64,000 nucleotides of DNA from Nocardioides euryhalodurans. Lineage in GTDB: Bacteria; Actinomycetota; Actinomycetes; Propionibacteriales; Nocardioidaceae. This document shows, one piece after another, positions 40,992 to 48,608 of this stretch. The stretch is taken from the NCBI RefSeq assembly GCF_004564375.1, contig NZ_CP038267.1, positions 2,978,501-3,042,500 on the forward strand, given 5' to 3'. The number at the start of each line of letters is the position of its first letter. Within the stretch, counting starts at the first letter, position 1. The translations under genes and the position numbers were made by a program. The notes under the pieces were generated by a model that had not been told where the DNA came from, searched no databases, and was given only the letters and a program-made list of their open reading frames with translations.

Positions 40992-41234
40992 TCAGGCGGC
41001 GCGGCCGGCGCGCAGCATCCGCACCATCCGACGCAGGGAGGACTCGTGGACCTGGGGGCGCTGGAGGGGGAGCAGGTGGGTCTTCCCCTCGCGCTCGGCG
41101 ACCAGCCGCACGGCGTCGTCGTCGTAGGCCTCGGCGAGCTGGTCGGCGAGGGCGAAGTCGTCCTCGGCGACCGCGGCGTTGATGGCGCGGACGTAGGACG
41201 CGTGCAGCTCGTTGAGCTCGTCGATCAGGCGCAT
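40992..41234 (-). CDS. Small hypothetical protein
   Basis: An 80-residue helical protein (RLIDELNELHASYVRAINAA; EDDFALADQLAEAYDDDAVR; LVAEREGKTHLLPLQRP) ending in a basic helix. ATG 41234 is chosen over the longer frame because it starts the regular helix. No family is named; similar short proteins are common in actinobacteria. Confidence 0.6.
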   Translation of the reverse strand: MRLIDELNELHASYVRAINAAVAEDDFALADQLAEAYDDDAVRLVAEREGKTHLLPLQRPQVHESSLRRMVRMLRAGRAA

Positions 41235-41312
41235 GACACCAGTGTGCGCGTGTCCTTGGAACGATCCAAGTCCTGGCGGGTGTGATCTGCGCACACCCTC
41301 GACCGTCGTGGG

Positions 41313-42080
41313 TCAGGCGGCGACGGCCCGCCGGTTCCGGCGTACGACGACCAGGCCCAGCGCCACGCCGAGGATCGTGTTGAGGAACACGAGCGGGGTG
41401 ATCCAGGCTGGGGCGTCCTCGCCGATGAAGCTGGAGAAGTCCCAGAACCCGTGCACGAACATCGCGAGGACCAGGGTGCCGCTCCACCGGCGGACCACGT
41501 AGAGCATCGAGCCGGCTCCGAAGACCAACGCCACCTGGGCCATGGCGCCCGGGCCGGCGCCGAACCACCAGTTCGGCAGGTGCAGGAGGCCGAACAGCAG
41601 GCAGCTCAGGAACCACGCCCCCATCTCTCCCATCCCGCCACGCAGGCCGGTGAGCAGCACGCCCCGCGTGGCGAGCTCCTCGCAGAAGCCGACCCCGATG
41701 CTGCCCAGCACCAGCCACAGCAACATCGTGGAGGTCGTGGAGTCGTAGCTCTTGGTGGCCAGCATCAGCAGGCTCACGCCGACCATGTAGAGCGGGGCGA
41801 TGACCAGCCAGCGAGGGCCGGCGCGGTGCTCCTCGTGCAGGGCGGGGCGCCACCAGCCGAGCCAGGTGGTGGCCACGACCAGCACCACGGCGCCCGCAGC
41901 CAACGGCGAGACGTACCAGCGAAGCAGGGTGGAGGCCGAGTCCCCGACGCGCTCGTAGTCGATGTCGTTGAACATCCACACGGCGTAGAACACGACGAGG
42001 TAGGCGGCCAGGACGCCGATCCCGATCGCCGGTGTGGGGGCGATGCGGTAGCGCGGGCGCGCGGTCGAGGTGGTGGTCAT
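41313..42080 (-). CDS. CPBP family intramembrane glutamic endopeptidase
   Basis: A 255-residue protein with seven or eight membrane helices and the three CPBP (CAAX protease/bacteriocin-processing) motifs: EELATRG (EExxxR type), FGLLHLPNWW (FxxxH) and HGFWDFSSF (HxxxD/N). Members cleave membrane proteins such as anti-sigma factors or modify peptides in the membrane. No target is apparent here. It is divergent from the sulfur operon. Confidence 0.85.
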   Translation of the reverse strand: MTTTSTARPRYRIAPTPAIGIGVLAAYLVVFYAVWMFNDIDYERVGDSASTLLRWYVSPLAAGAVVLVVATTWLGWWRPALHEEHRAGPRWLVIAPLYMVGVSLLMLATKSYDSTTSTMLLWLVLGSIGVGFCEELATRGVLLTGLRGGMGEMGAWFLSCLLFGLLHLPNWWFGAGPGAMAQVALVFGAGSMLYVVRRWSGTLVLAMFVHGFWDFSSFIGEDAPAWITPLVFLNTILGVALGLVVVRRNRRAVAA

Positions 42081-42205
42081 GGGTCCTCCCAGTCATGTGT
42101 CACCGGGCGGAAACCCCTGGCCGGGCCGGCCCTCCGCCGCTGTCCACCGTGGCGGCGGCGGCTCGCGCTGTGATCCCCCGATTCGGTGAGGACCGACTTG
42201 CGAGG

Positions 42206-42223
42206 AATACCCCAGGGGGTGTT
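42206..42223 (+). promoter_or_regulatory. CsoR/CstR-like operator, distal site
   Basis: AATACCCC-AG-GGGGTGTT: a GC-tract palindrome of the form bound by the CsoR/FrmR/CstR family. It lies 54 nt upstream of the rhodanese start. Confidence 0.5.
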
Positions 42224-42241
42224 ACGGTTGACCACGACCAG

Positions 42242-42257
42242 ATACCCCCCTAGGTAT
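42242..42257 (+). promoter_or_regulatory. CsoR/CstR-like operator, proximal site
   Basis: ATACCCCCCTAGGTAT: arms ATACC and GGTAT around a C-tract, 20 nt before the ATG of the first rhodanese, probably overlapping the promoter. Together with the site at 42206-42223 it suggests repression by a persulfide-sensing CstR-type protein, but no such gene is in this window. Confidence 0.55.
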
Positions 42258-42276
42258 GAGTCGGGAGAGATGAACG

Positions 42277-42609
42277 ATGCCCGGTCCCACCCCTGAGGTC
42301 TCCGTCGAGGTCCTCGACGCCGCGCTGCGCGACGGCGCCACCGTCATCGACGTCCGCGAGGCGGGCGAGTACGTCGAGGGCCATGTCCCCGGCGCCCACC
42401 TGGTCCCGATGGGACAGCTCCCCGCCCGGATGCACGAGCTCGACCGCACCGCCCCGGTGTACGTCGTCTGCGCGTCGGGCAACCGGAGCGCCGCGATGAC
42501 CGACCTGCTGACCGCGTCCGGCTTCGACGCCGTGTCCGTGGCCGGCGGCACCCGCGGCTGGCTGCAGTCCGGCCGCGCCGTCGTCCCCGGGCCGCGGCCC
42601 ACCGCCTGA
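42277..42609 (+). CDS. Single-domain rhodanese (sulfurtransferase)
   Basis: A 110-residue rhodanese domain: ATVIDVREAGEYVEGHVPGA (CH2A-like motif), then the active-site loop VVCASGNRSAAM with catalytic Cys, and AGGTRGWLQSG at the end. It transfers sulfane sulfur between persulfides and thiols. It is the first gene of the sulfur operon (rhodanese, persulfide dioxygenase, TauE, rhodanese-TM). GGGAGA precedes the ATG. Confidence 0.9.
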   Translation: MPGPTPEVSVEVLDAALRDGATVIDVREAGEYVEGHVPGAHLVPMGQLPARMHELDRTAPVYVVCASGNRSAAMTDLLTASGFDAVSVAGGTRGWLQSGRAVVPGPRPTA

Positions 42610-42634
42610 CCGCCGCCACCGAGAGGAGATCGCC

Positions 42635-44035
42635 ATGAGCGCACCCGACCTGACCATCGTCCCCATCGAGACGCCCACCCTCGGTGACCGGTCCTATCTC
42701 GCCCACGACGGCGAGGTCGCCCTCGTCGTCGACCCGCAGCGGGACATCGACCGCGTCCTCTCGCTGCTGGAGGAGCACGGTGTCCGGCTGACCCACGTCT
42801 TCGAGACCCACATCCACAACGACTACGTCACCGGTGGCCTGGCGTTGGCCGAGCGCACCGGTGCCGCCTACCTCGTCAACGGCGAGGACCCGGTCTCGTT
42901 CGCACGGACGCCGATCGCCGACGGCGAGGTGGTCGCGGTGGGCGAGCGGATGCGCGTCACCGCGCTGGCGACCCCGGGCCACACCTTCACCCACCTGTCG
43001 TACGCCCTGGCCGACGCGGCCGCCGACGACGGGCAGGGTGCCGACGTGGCGGTCTTCTCGGGCGGGTCGCTCCTCTTCGGTGCGACCGGCCGTCCGGACC
43101 TGCTCGGCGAGGAGCACACGCACGACCTGGTCCGTGCCCAGCACGCCTCCGCGCGCCGCTTGGCCGACACGCTGTCCGACGACGCCGAGGTGCTGCCGAC
43201 CCATGGCTTCGGGTCCTTCTGCTCCGCGACCCAGTCGGAGGCGACCGCGTCGACCATCGGCCAGGAGAAGCAGGCCAACCCGGTGCTCGTCCAGGACGAG
43301 GAGACCTATGTCCGCGAGCTGCTGGCCGGACTGTCGGCGTACCCCGCCTACTACGCCCACATGGCGCCGGCCAACCTCGCCGGACCGGTCGAGCCCGACC
43401 TCTCGACGCCCGCCCAGGCGGACCCGCACGAGCTGCGCCGCCGCATCGACGCGGGGGAGTGGGTCGTCGACCTGCGCAACCGGACCGTCTTCGCGGCCGG
43501 CCACGTGCCCGGCTCCCTCAACTTCGGGCTCGACGGCGGCTTCGCGACATACCTCGGCTGGCTGGTCGAGTGGGGCACCCCGCTGACGCTGCTCGGCGAG
43601 ACCGCGGAGGACGTCGCGACCGCCCAGCGCGAGCTGGTCCGGATCGGCATCGACCGACCCGCTGCGGCTGCGACCGGCAAGCCGGAGGACTGGGTGGCCG
43701 GGACCAGTCACGAGCTCGCGAGCTTCCCGACCGCGACGTTCGCGGACCTCGCCCAGGTGCGGCACCACCGCACGGTCACCGTCCTCGACGTACGCCGTGC
43801 CGACGAGCACGACGCGTCCCGGATCGACGGCGCGGTCAACATCCCGCTGCACGAGCTGCCGACGAGGCTCGCCGACGTTCCGGCCGGCGAGCTCTGGGTG
43901 CACTGCGCCGGGGGCTACCGCGCCTCCGTCGCGGCGTCGTTCCTGTCCGCCGCCGGGCGCCCCCTCGTCGCCGTCGACGACTCCTTCGACCAGGTGGCCG
44001 AGGTCGGGCTCCCGACGGTCGGTCGCGACGCATGA
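42635..44035 (+). CDS. Persulfide dioxygenase-rhodanese fusion (MBL-fold, CstB/ETHE1-like)
   Basis: A 466-residue protein. The metallo-beta-lactamase domain (~1-240) has the ETHE1-type HxHxDY motif in ETHIHNDYVTGG, metal ligands in TPGHTFTHLSY and FSGGSLLFG, and THGFGSFCSAT. Two rhodanese domains follow: a degenerate one (~265-355, WVVDLRNRTVFAAGHVPGSL, no Cys visible) and an active one ending with the loop WVHCAGGYRAS (~415). Such fusions oxidise glutathione/low-molecular-weight thiol persulfide to sulfite and pass sulfur on. A ribosome binding site GAGAGGAG precedes it. It overlaps the TauE gene by ATGA. Confidence 0.9.
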   Translation: MSAPDLTIVPIETPTLGDRSYLAHDGEVALVVDPQRDIDRVLSLLEEHGVRLTHVFETHIHNDYVTGGLALAERTGAAYLVNGEDPVSFARTPIADGEVVAVGERMRVTALATPGHTFTHLSYALADAAADDGQGADVAVFSGGSLLFGATGRPDLLGEEHTHDLVRAQHASARRLADTLSDDAEVLPTHGFGSFCSATQSEATASTIGQEKQANPVLVQDEETYVRELLAGLSAYPAYYAHMAPANLAGPVEPDLSTPAQADPHELRRRIDAGEWVVDLRNRTVFAAGHVPGSLNFGLDGGFATYLGWLVEWGTPLTLLGETAEDVATAQRELVRIGIDRPAAAATGKPEDWVAGTSHELASFPTATFADLAQVRHHRTVTVLDVRRADEHDASRIDGAVNIPLHELPTRLADVPAGELWVHCAGGYRASVAASFLSAAGRPLVAVDDSFDQVAEVGLPTVGRDA

Positions 44036-44856
44036 CCCTCGCCCTCGTCGCCGTCGTGGCCGGGCTGCTCATCGGCCTGAGCCTCGGCGCCCTCGGCGGC
44101 GGTGGCTCCGTCCTGGCCGTGCCCGTGCTGGTCTACGCCCTCGGCCAGACGGCCGGGCAGGCCACCACCGGCTCGCTGGTGGTGGTCGGGCTCACCAGCC
44201 TCGTCGGCGCCGTGACCGCCTATCGGTCCGGCAACCTGATGCTCGGTCGCGGGATCGCCTTCGGTGCGGTCGCGATCGGGGGAGCGGCGCTGGGGGCCAC
44301 GGCGTCCGGCCTGGTCCCCGACGCGGTGCTGCTGGCGTCGTTCGCGGTCCTGCTCGTGGTCGTGGCAGCCCTGATGGTGATCCGCCAGGTCCGTCGCGGC
44401 CGCGGCACCGGACGGCGCCGCCGCGACGTACGCCTCGACGACCCCATCATCACCTTCAGCCCGCACTTCGCGTGCGCCTGCCCGCGCGCCCTCAAGGTGC
44501 TGGTCACCGCGACCGCGGTCGGCCTGCTGACCGGCTTCCTCGGTGTCGGCGGCGGCTTCCTCGTGGTGCCGGCGCTGGTGCTCGCCCTGGGCCTCCCGAT
44601 GGAGCTCGCGGCCGGCACCTCCCTGGTGGTCATCACGATCACCTCGGCCTCGGCGCTCGCCGTCCGTGCGGGCACCGTCGTCCAGCCCGACTGGGGCCTG
44701 GTGGCGCTGCTCACGATCTTCGCCGTGGTCGGCGGACACCTCGGCGCCCGGCTCGCGAGCCGGACCCCCACCGAGCGGCTGCAGGCCGGCTTCACCGGGC
44801 TGCTGCTGGCCGTCGCCGGCTACACGGCCTGGCAGGCCGTCCCCTCCCTGGTCTGA
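44032..44856 (+). CDS. Sulfite exporter TauE/SafE family protein
   Basis: A 274-residue protein with eight or so membrane helices in two repeated halves: GLSLGALGGGGSVLAVPVLV (N-half motif G-x-G-G-G) and LLTGFLGVGGGFLVVPALVL (C-half). The cytosolic loop HFACACPRALK holds three Cys. TauE/SafE proteins carry sulfite, sulfonates or related anions. Coupled to the persulfide dioxygenase, it most likely exports the sulfite formed. Confidence 0.88.
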   Translation: MTLALVAVVAGLLIGLSLGALGGGGSVLAVPVLVYALGQTAGQATTGSLVVVGLTSLVGAVTAYRSGNLMLGRGIAFGAVAIGGAALGATASGLVPDAVLLASFAVLLVVVAALMVIRQVRRGRGTGRRRRDVRLDDPIITFSPHFACACPRALKVLVTATAVGLLTGFLGVGGGFLVVPALVLALGLPMELAAGTSLVVITITSASALAVRAGTVVQPDWGLVALLTIFAVVGGHLGARLASRTPTERLQAGFTGLLLAVAGYTAWQAVPSLV

Positions 44857-44888
44857 CCCCGATCCACCCCATCCCCGAAAGGAACCCT

Positions 44889-45485
44889 GTGTCCTCGTAC
44901 GCCCCCACCACCCCCTCGACCGGCTTCGGCATCGACCCCGCGACGCTGCGCGAAGCGATCGACGCCGGTGACGCCCCCCGGATCCTCGACGTCCGCACGC
45001 CCGCCGAGTTCGAGACCTCGCACATCAGCGGTGCCGACAACGTCCCCCTCGACCTGCTGCGCGAGCACCGCGCCGACCTCGCCGACCGCCTCGGCCGTGG
45101 GACCGTGCTGGTGTGCCGCTCCGGCGCCCGGGCCGACCAGGCCGAGCACGCCCTGGCGGAGGCCGGGCTGACCGGGCTGCGCGTGCTGACCGGCGGCATG
45201 GCCGGCTGGGAGGCCAGCGGCGCGCCCGTCATCCGAGGCCGGCAGACGTGGGACCTCGAGCGGCAGGTACGCCTCGCCGCCGGCTCGCTCGTCGCCTCCA
45301 GCGTGATCGCGAGCAGCCGGGTTCCCCGCCTGAAGTGGCTGGCGGCGGCCGTCGGTTCCGGGCTCTCCGTCGCGGCCGTCACCAACACCTGCGCGATGGG
45401 CGCGGTGCTCTCACGACTGCCGTGGAACCGTGGAGCCGCGCAGGTCGACATCCACGACGTGATGGCGTCGCTGCGCGCCGGGTGA
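44889..45485 (+). CDS. Rhodanese with C-terminal membrane-associated (DUF2892-like) region
   Basis: A 198-residue protein: a rhodanese domain (~15-115) with LDVRTPAEFETSHISGADNV and active loop LVCRSGARADQ, then a C-terminal segment of two hydrophobic stretches (QVRLAAGSLVASSVIASS; LKWLAAAVGSGLSVAAVTNT) with Cys in NTCAMG, the DUF2892-type tail often found in sulfur operons. The start is GTG 44889, with AAAGGAA upstream. It is the last gene before the terminator. Confidence 0.85.
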   Translation: MSSYAPTTPSTGFGIDPATLREAIDAGDAPRILDVRTPAEFETSHISGADNVPLDLLREHRADLADRLGRGTVLVCRSGARADQAEHALAEAGLTGLRVLTGGMAGWEASGAPVIRGRQTWDLERQVRLAAGSLVASSVIASSRVPRLKWLAAAVGSGLSVAAVTNTCAMGAVLSRLPWNRGAAQVDIHDVMASLRAG

Positions 45486-45516
45486 GCCGCCGCCCGCGGA
45501 AGCGGCGCCCTCCTCG

Positions 45517-45544
45517 GCCGCTTGCTTGAGATCAAGCAAGCGGC
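45517..45544. terminator. Terminator of the sulfur operon
   Basis: A perfect 13-bp stem: GCCGCTTGCTTGA, 2-nt spacer, TCAAGCAAGCGGC. It sits between the converging rhodanese (plus) and HTH (minus) genes and can serve both. Confidence 0.75.
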
Positions 45545-45562
45545 GGCGACACCGTTACGCCC

Positions 45563-45883
45563 TCAGAGCCGGCGGGCCCGGGTGGCCCTCACCAGGGCGG
45601 CGACCCGGGCCACCGGCAGCCCCGTCGCCTCGGCGAGCCGGGTGAACGACCAGCCCTGGCGGCGCAGCGACCTGACCGCGGTGAGCTGCTCCAGCCGGAG
45701 CGCGTCGAGCTGGCTGTCGACCCGGTCGAGCAGCTCCTCCAGCTCGCGCACCGCCTGCGCGCGGTCCTCGAGGCTGGCGGTGCGGTCGACCTCACGCGCG
45801 ATCGCGTCCGCGATCGCCTCGGCGGCGGGCCGGTCACCCCGCACGGTCCGGCGCTGCCGGACCGGTCCGGTCCACGTCGTCAT
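45563..45883 (-). CDS. Putative HTH DNA-binding protein
   Basis: A 106-residue protein. The N-terminal ~60 residues are a charged helix (AAEAIADAIAREVDRTASLE; LEELLDRVDSQLDALRLEQL), and the C-terminal part is HTH-like (QGWSFTRLAEATGLPVARVA ALV). ATG 45883 is taken; the longer frame upstream is not protein-like. It is not of the CsoR family, so it is not an obvious regulator of the sulfur operon next to it. Small proteins like this are frequent in Nocardioides-type genomes, role unknown. Confidence 0.6.
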   Translation of the reverse strand: MTTWTGPVRQRRTVRGDRPAAEAIADAIAREVDRTASLEDRAQAVRELEELLDRVDSQLDALRLEQLTAVRSLRRQGWSFTRLAEATGLPVARVAALVRATRARRL

Positions 45884-46027
45884 GCTCGTCCTCCACCTGT
45901 GTCTCGGCCAGCCTGCCCCACGGGCGTGAACCGGCGGTGTGCGGAAGGTGACGAGGGAGTTTCGTCGTCCTCCCGGCCAGGACACCGCCCGGCCCGCGGG
46001 GGACGGGCCGGGCGGTGTCGTGACGGG

Positions 46028-47272
46028 TCAGGAGGTCGACACGTCGAGCAGCGGCTCCTTCGTGCTGTCGGGGTCGTCGACGTCGTTCCACGCCGAGGAG
46101 CCCGAGCCGAGGAGCGCGGCCTTCACCTGCGACGGCGTCGCGCCGGGGTGGGTGGCGGCGTGCAGCGCGGCGCCACCGGCCACGTGCGGTGCGGCCATCG
46201 AGGTCCCCGAGAGCGTGGCGTACCCGCCCTGCATCGAGGTGCTGTCGATGCACACGCCGGGCGCGATGATGTCGACGTCCTGGCCGAAGTTGGAGAACGA
46301 CGCGAAGGTGTCGTCCTCGTCGGCCCGGCAGGTCGACGCACCGGCGCCGCCGGGGGCGCCGTCGAAGTCGGCCAGGGCGCTGACCGTGATCACCTCGTCG
46401 TACGCCGCGGGCGTGGACGTGGCCGCGTCGGCGGACTCGTTGCCGGCGGCGACCACGAAGGTCACCCCCGCGTCGGTCGCCTCGCAGATGGCGGCGTGCA
46501 TCGCGTCGCCGCTGCTGGCGCCGCAGCTGCCGTCGTCCTCACCGCCACCACCCAGGCTCATGTTGGCGACCTCGATCTCGTCGGCGTGGGCGGCGACGTA
46601 GTCGATGCCGCAGATCACGTCCGCGTTGGTGCCGCTGCCGGCGGCGTTGAGCACCTTGACGGGCCAGATCCGAGCGCCGGGCGCGACACCGACGACGCCG
46701 TTGGTGTCGTCCAGGGCGCCGATCGTGCCGGCGACGTGGGAGCCGTGGCCGTTCCCGTCGTCGGCGTTCCCGATCCCGAAGAGGGTGCAGTTCTTCGCGC
46801 CGGCGGTGTTCACGTTGAGGTCCGGGTGGTCGAGGTCGACCCCGGTGTCGATGACGGCCACGTCGACGTCGACCCGCTGGTCGGTCCCGTCGATCGCGGC
46901 GGTCGGGCTCACGTCGGCCTCGGCCCGGTCGACCCCGGTCGGCGTCTCCTGCGCCGTCGCGGTCAGCTGCCGCTCGGGCTGCACGAAGTCGACGCCCGGC
47001 AGGGCCTCCACCAGGGCGGCGGTCTGCGGGGTCATCGTCGCGGAGTACCCCTGCAGGGCCGAGGAGTAGACGTGACCGAGGTCCAGCCCGAACCGGTCGG
47101 CGTGCAGGTTCGCGACACTGCGGGCCACCATCGAGTCCTCGAGGACGACGACGTAGCCGCTGGGCGCCGAGGCGTCCTGGGGGGCAGCGGTCGCGGACGA
47201 GGTGAGGGCCGTGGTGGCGAGGGCGAGGGCGGAGGCCGTGGCCGCCGCGGTGACGAGGAAGGTCCTGTGCAT
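46028..47272 (-). CDS. Secreted S8 (subtilisin-like) serine protease
   Basis: A 414-residue exported protease. Signal peptide ~1-30 (LVTAAATASALALATTALTS), inhibitor I9-like propeptide (GYVVVLEDSMVARSVANLHA then GYSATMTPQTAALVEALPGV), and a catalytic domain with the triad Asp (VAVIDTGVDLDHPD), His (GNGHGSHVAGTIG) and Ser (LSGTSMAAPHVAGG), plus oxyanion Asn in VAAGNES. No C-terminal domain follows. It matches thermitase/aqualysin-type S8A enzymes. Cys-containing loops suggest disulfides. Confidence 0.92.
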   Translation of the reverse strand: MHRTFLVTAAATASALALATTALTSSATAAPQDASAPSGYVVVLEDSMVARSVANLHADRFGLDLGHVYSSALQGYSATMTPQTAALVEALPGVDFVQPERQLTATAQETPTGVDRAEADVSPTAAIDGTDQRVDVDVAVIDTGVDLDHPDLNVNTAGAKNCTLFGIGNADDGNGHGSHVAGTIGALDDTNGVVGVAPGARIWPVKVLNAAGSGTNADVICGIDYVAAHADEIEVANMSLGGGGEDDGSCGASSGDAMHAAICEATDAGVTFVVAAGNESADAATSTPAAYDEVITVSALADFDGAPGGAGASTCRADEDDTFASFSNFGQDVDIIAPGVCIDSTSMQGGYATLSGTSMAAPHVAGGAALHAATHPGATPSQVKAALLGSGSSAWNDVDDPDSTKEPLLDVSTS

Positions 47273-47432
47273 GGAGGTCCTTGCGTTCCGGTGTGCCGCT
47301 GGGGGCGGCCTGACCGGGGTGCAACGCGGCCGGGGGCGTCCGGGTCACGGACACGGCGGCCTCAGGTCTCTGCAGCGCAGGATCCTGCAAGGTGCCGCGC
47401 CACGGCCTCCGTCCGGTTCTCCGTGACCGGAC

Positions 47433-47924
47433 TCAGTCGGTCTCGTCGAAGACGTCGCGGATCGCCTGCTCCTGGTCGTCGCTGAGGTTGGTGAAGATCA
47501 GCTCGGGCTGCTGGCCGGTGAACGCCTCGCGGACCTTGTCCATCACGGCGTCCGAGGACATGACGAACAGCGCCGAGGTCCCGGGCGTCACCTGGTCCCG
47601 CACCTTCTTGATGAACGAGTCGTCGATGCCGACGTCGGCCAGCGACCCGGCCAGGGCGCCGCTCGCGGCACCGATGGCGGCCCCGAGCAGCGGCACGAAG
47701 AAGATGAGCCCGAAGAGCATGCCCCAGAAGGCGCCACCGAGGGCGCCGGCGCCGGCGAGGTTCTGCAGCTGACGCGTCTTCGGCTTCTTCTTCCCCTCGG
47801 GCCACGAGACGGTCGCGGCGTCGTGGATGGTGATCAGCTTCTGGGTGGCGAGGTTGCGCAACGTGTCGGTGGCGGCGTCCGCCCCGGCTGCGTCGGGAAA
47901 CTTCCACACGGTCAGCGTGGCCAT
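47433..47924 (-). CDS. DUF1269 family protein
   Basis: A 163-residue protein with the family core TLTVWKFPDAAGADAATDTL, then TIHDAATVSWPEGKKKPKTR and a Gly-rich double hairpin of membrane-like stretches (GALGGAFWGMLFGLIFFVPL, LGAAIGAASGALAGSLAD), ending VTPGTSALFVMSSDAVMDKV. DUF1269 proteins are often stress-linked and may associate with membranes. ATG 47924 replaces a longer reading. Confidence 0.85.
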   Translation of the reverse strand: MATLTVWKFPDAAGADAATDTLRNLATQKLITIHDAATVSWPEGKKKPKTRQLQNLAGAGALGGAFWGMLFGLIFFVPLLGAAIGAASGALAGSLADVGIDDSFIKKVRDQVTPGTSALFVMSSDAVMDKVREAFTGQQPELIFTNLSDDQEQAIRDVFDETD

Positions 47925-48001
47925 CGGGCTCTCTCCCCTTCGTCGGTGGGGCCGCGCGGGACCGCCCGGCCGGGGACCAGACTCCGGTCCGCCCGTGTCG
48001 C

Positions 48002-48030
48002 CCGGGTTCCCCCGGAACGGGTGAACCCGG
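48002..48030. repeat. Spaced inverted repeat in the DUF1269 / 48061 intergenic region
   Basis: CCGGGTTC and GAACCCGG, 8 nt each, 13 nt apart, in a 136-nt divergent intergenic region. It could be an operator for one or both neighbours. Confidence 0.45.
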
Positions 48031-48060
48031 CCCGCCCAGGGGATGCGCACTGTGGGACCC

Positions 48061-48600
48061 ATGACCACCTCACGCGCAAGCGGCCGCACCAACCGGGCCG
48101 TGCTCAACAGCCTCACGGAAGCGGAGTGGTTGCTGGTGCAGGAGACCGAGCCCGCCGCCCTCGCCTCCCTCGGGGAGGACGACCTCCTCCTGCTCCACGA
48201 CCGGGTACGTCGGGCGCGGAAGAAGTACCTCGGCCAGTACCGCCGCGGCGCCAGCTCCGCGGTGGCCGAGCGCGGCGGCCGGGGAGCGTCGTTCCGGACC
48301 AACCAGCGGGCGCGCGACAAGGCCGAGGTCTTCGAGACCGCCCTGGCGCGGGTGAGCCGGGAGGTGGGCCGGGCCGCTAACCGGACCGCCGCGGAGCTGC
48401 GTCAGGAGCGGCTGGCCGCTGCTCGTGCCGAGAAGGGCGCCGGGCCGGCGGTGGGCGGCTCCGCAGCGGCGTCGACGCCGGAGCGGGCGAGCACGCGCCG
48501 ACGTACGACCAAGACCACGGGCGGGATCAAGAAGGACGCCCACACCCGCGCTGCCGGCACCCGCCGCCAGGCCGCGCGGGACACCCGGCGCAGCGGCTGA
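48061..48600 (+). CDS. Basic hypothetical protein with disordered Lys/Arg/Thr-rich tail
   Basis: A 179-residue protein. The first half is helical and acidic/hydrophobic (NSLTEAEWLLVQETEPAALA; LASLGEDDLLLLHDRVRRAR) and the second half is an Arg/Ala-rich tail ending with RRTTKTTGGIKKDAHTR. The N-terminal part looks like a conserved actinobacterial domain without a name. ATG 48061 is taken; an ATG at 48043 also exists. It ends 8 nt before the convergent LAL gene. Confidence 0.6.
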   Translation: MTTSRASGRTNRAVLNSLTEAEWLLVQETEPAALASLGEDDLLLLHDRVRRARKKYLGQYRRGASSAVAERGGRGASFRTNQRARDKAEVFETALARVSREVGRAANRTAAELRQERLAAARAEKGAGPAVGGSAAASTPERASTRRRTTKTTGGIKKDAHTRAAGTRRQAARDTRRSG

Positions 48601-48608
48601 GCTCAGGG

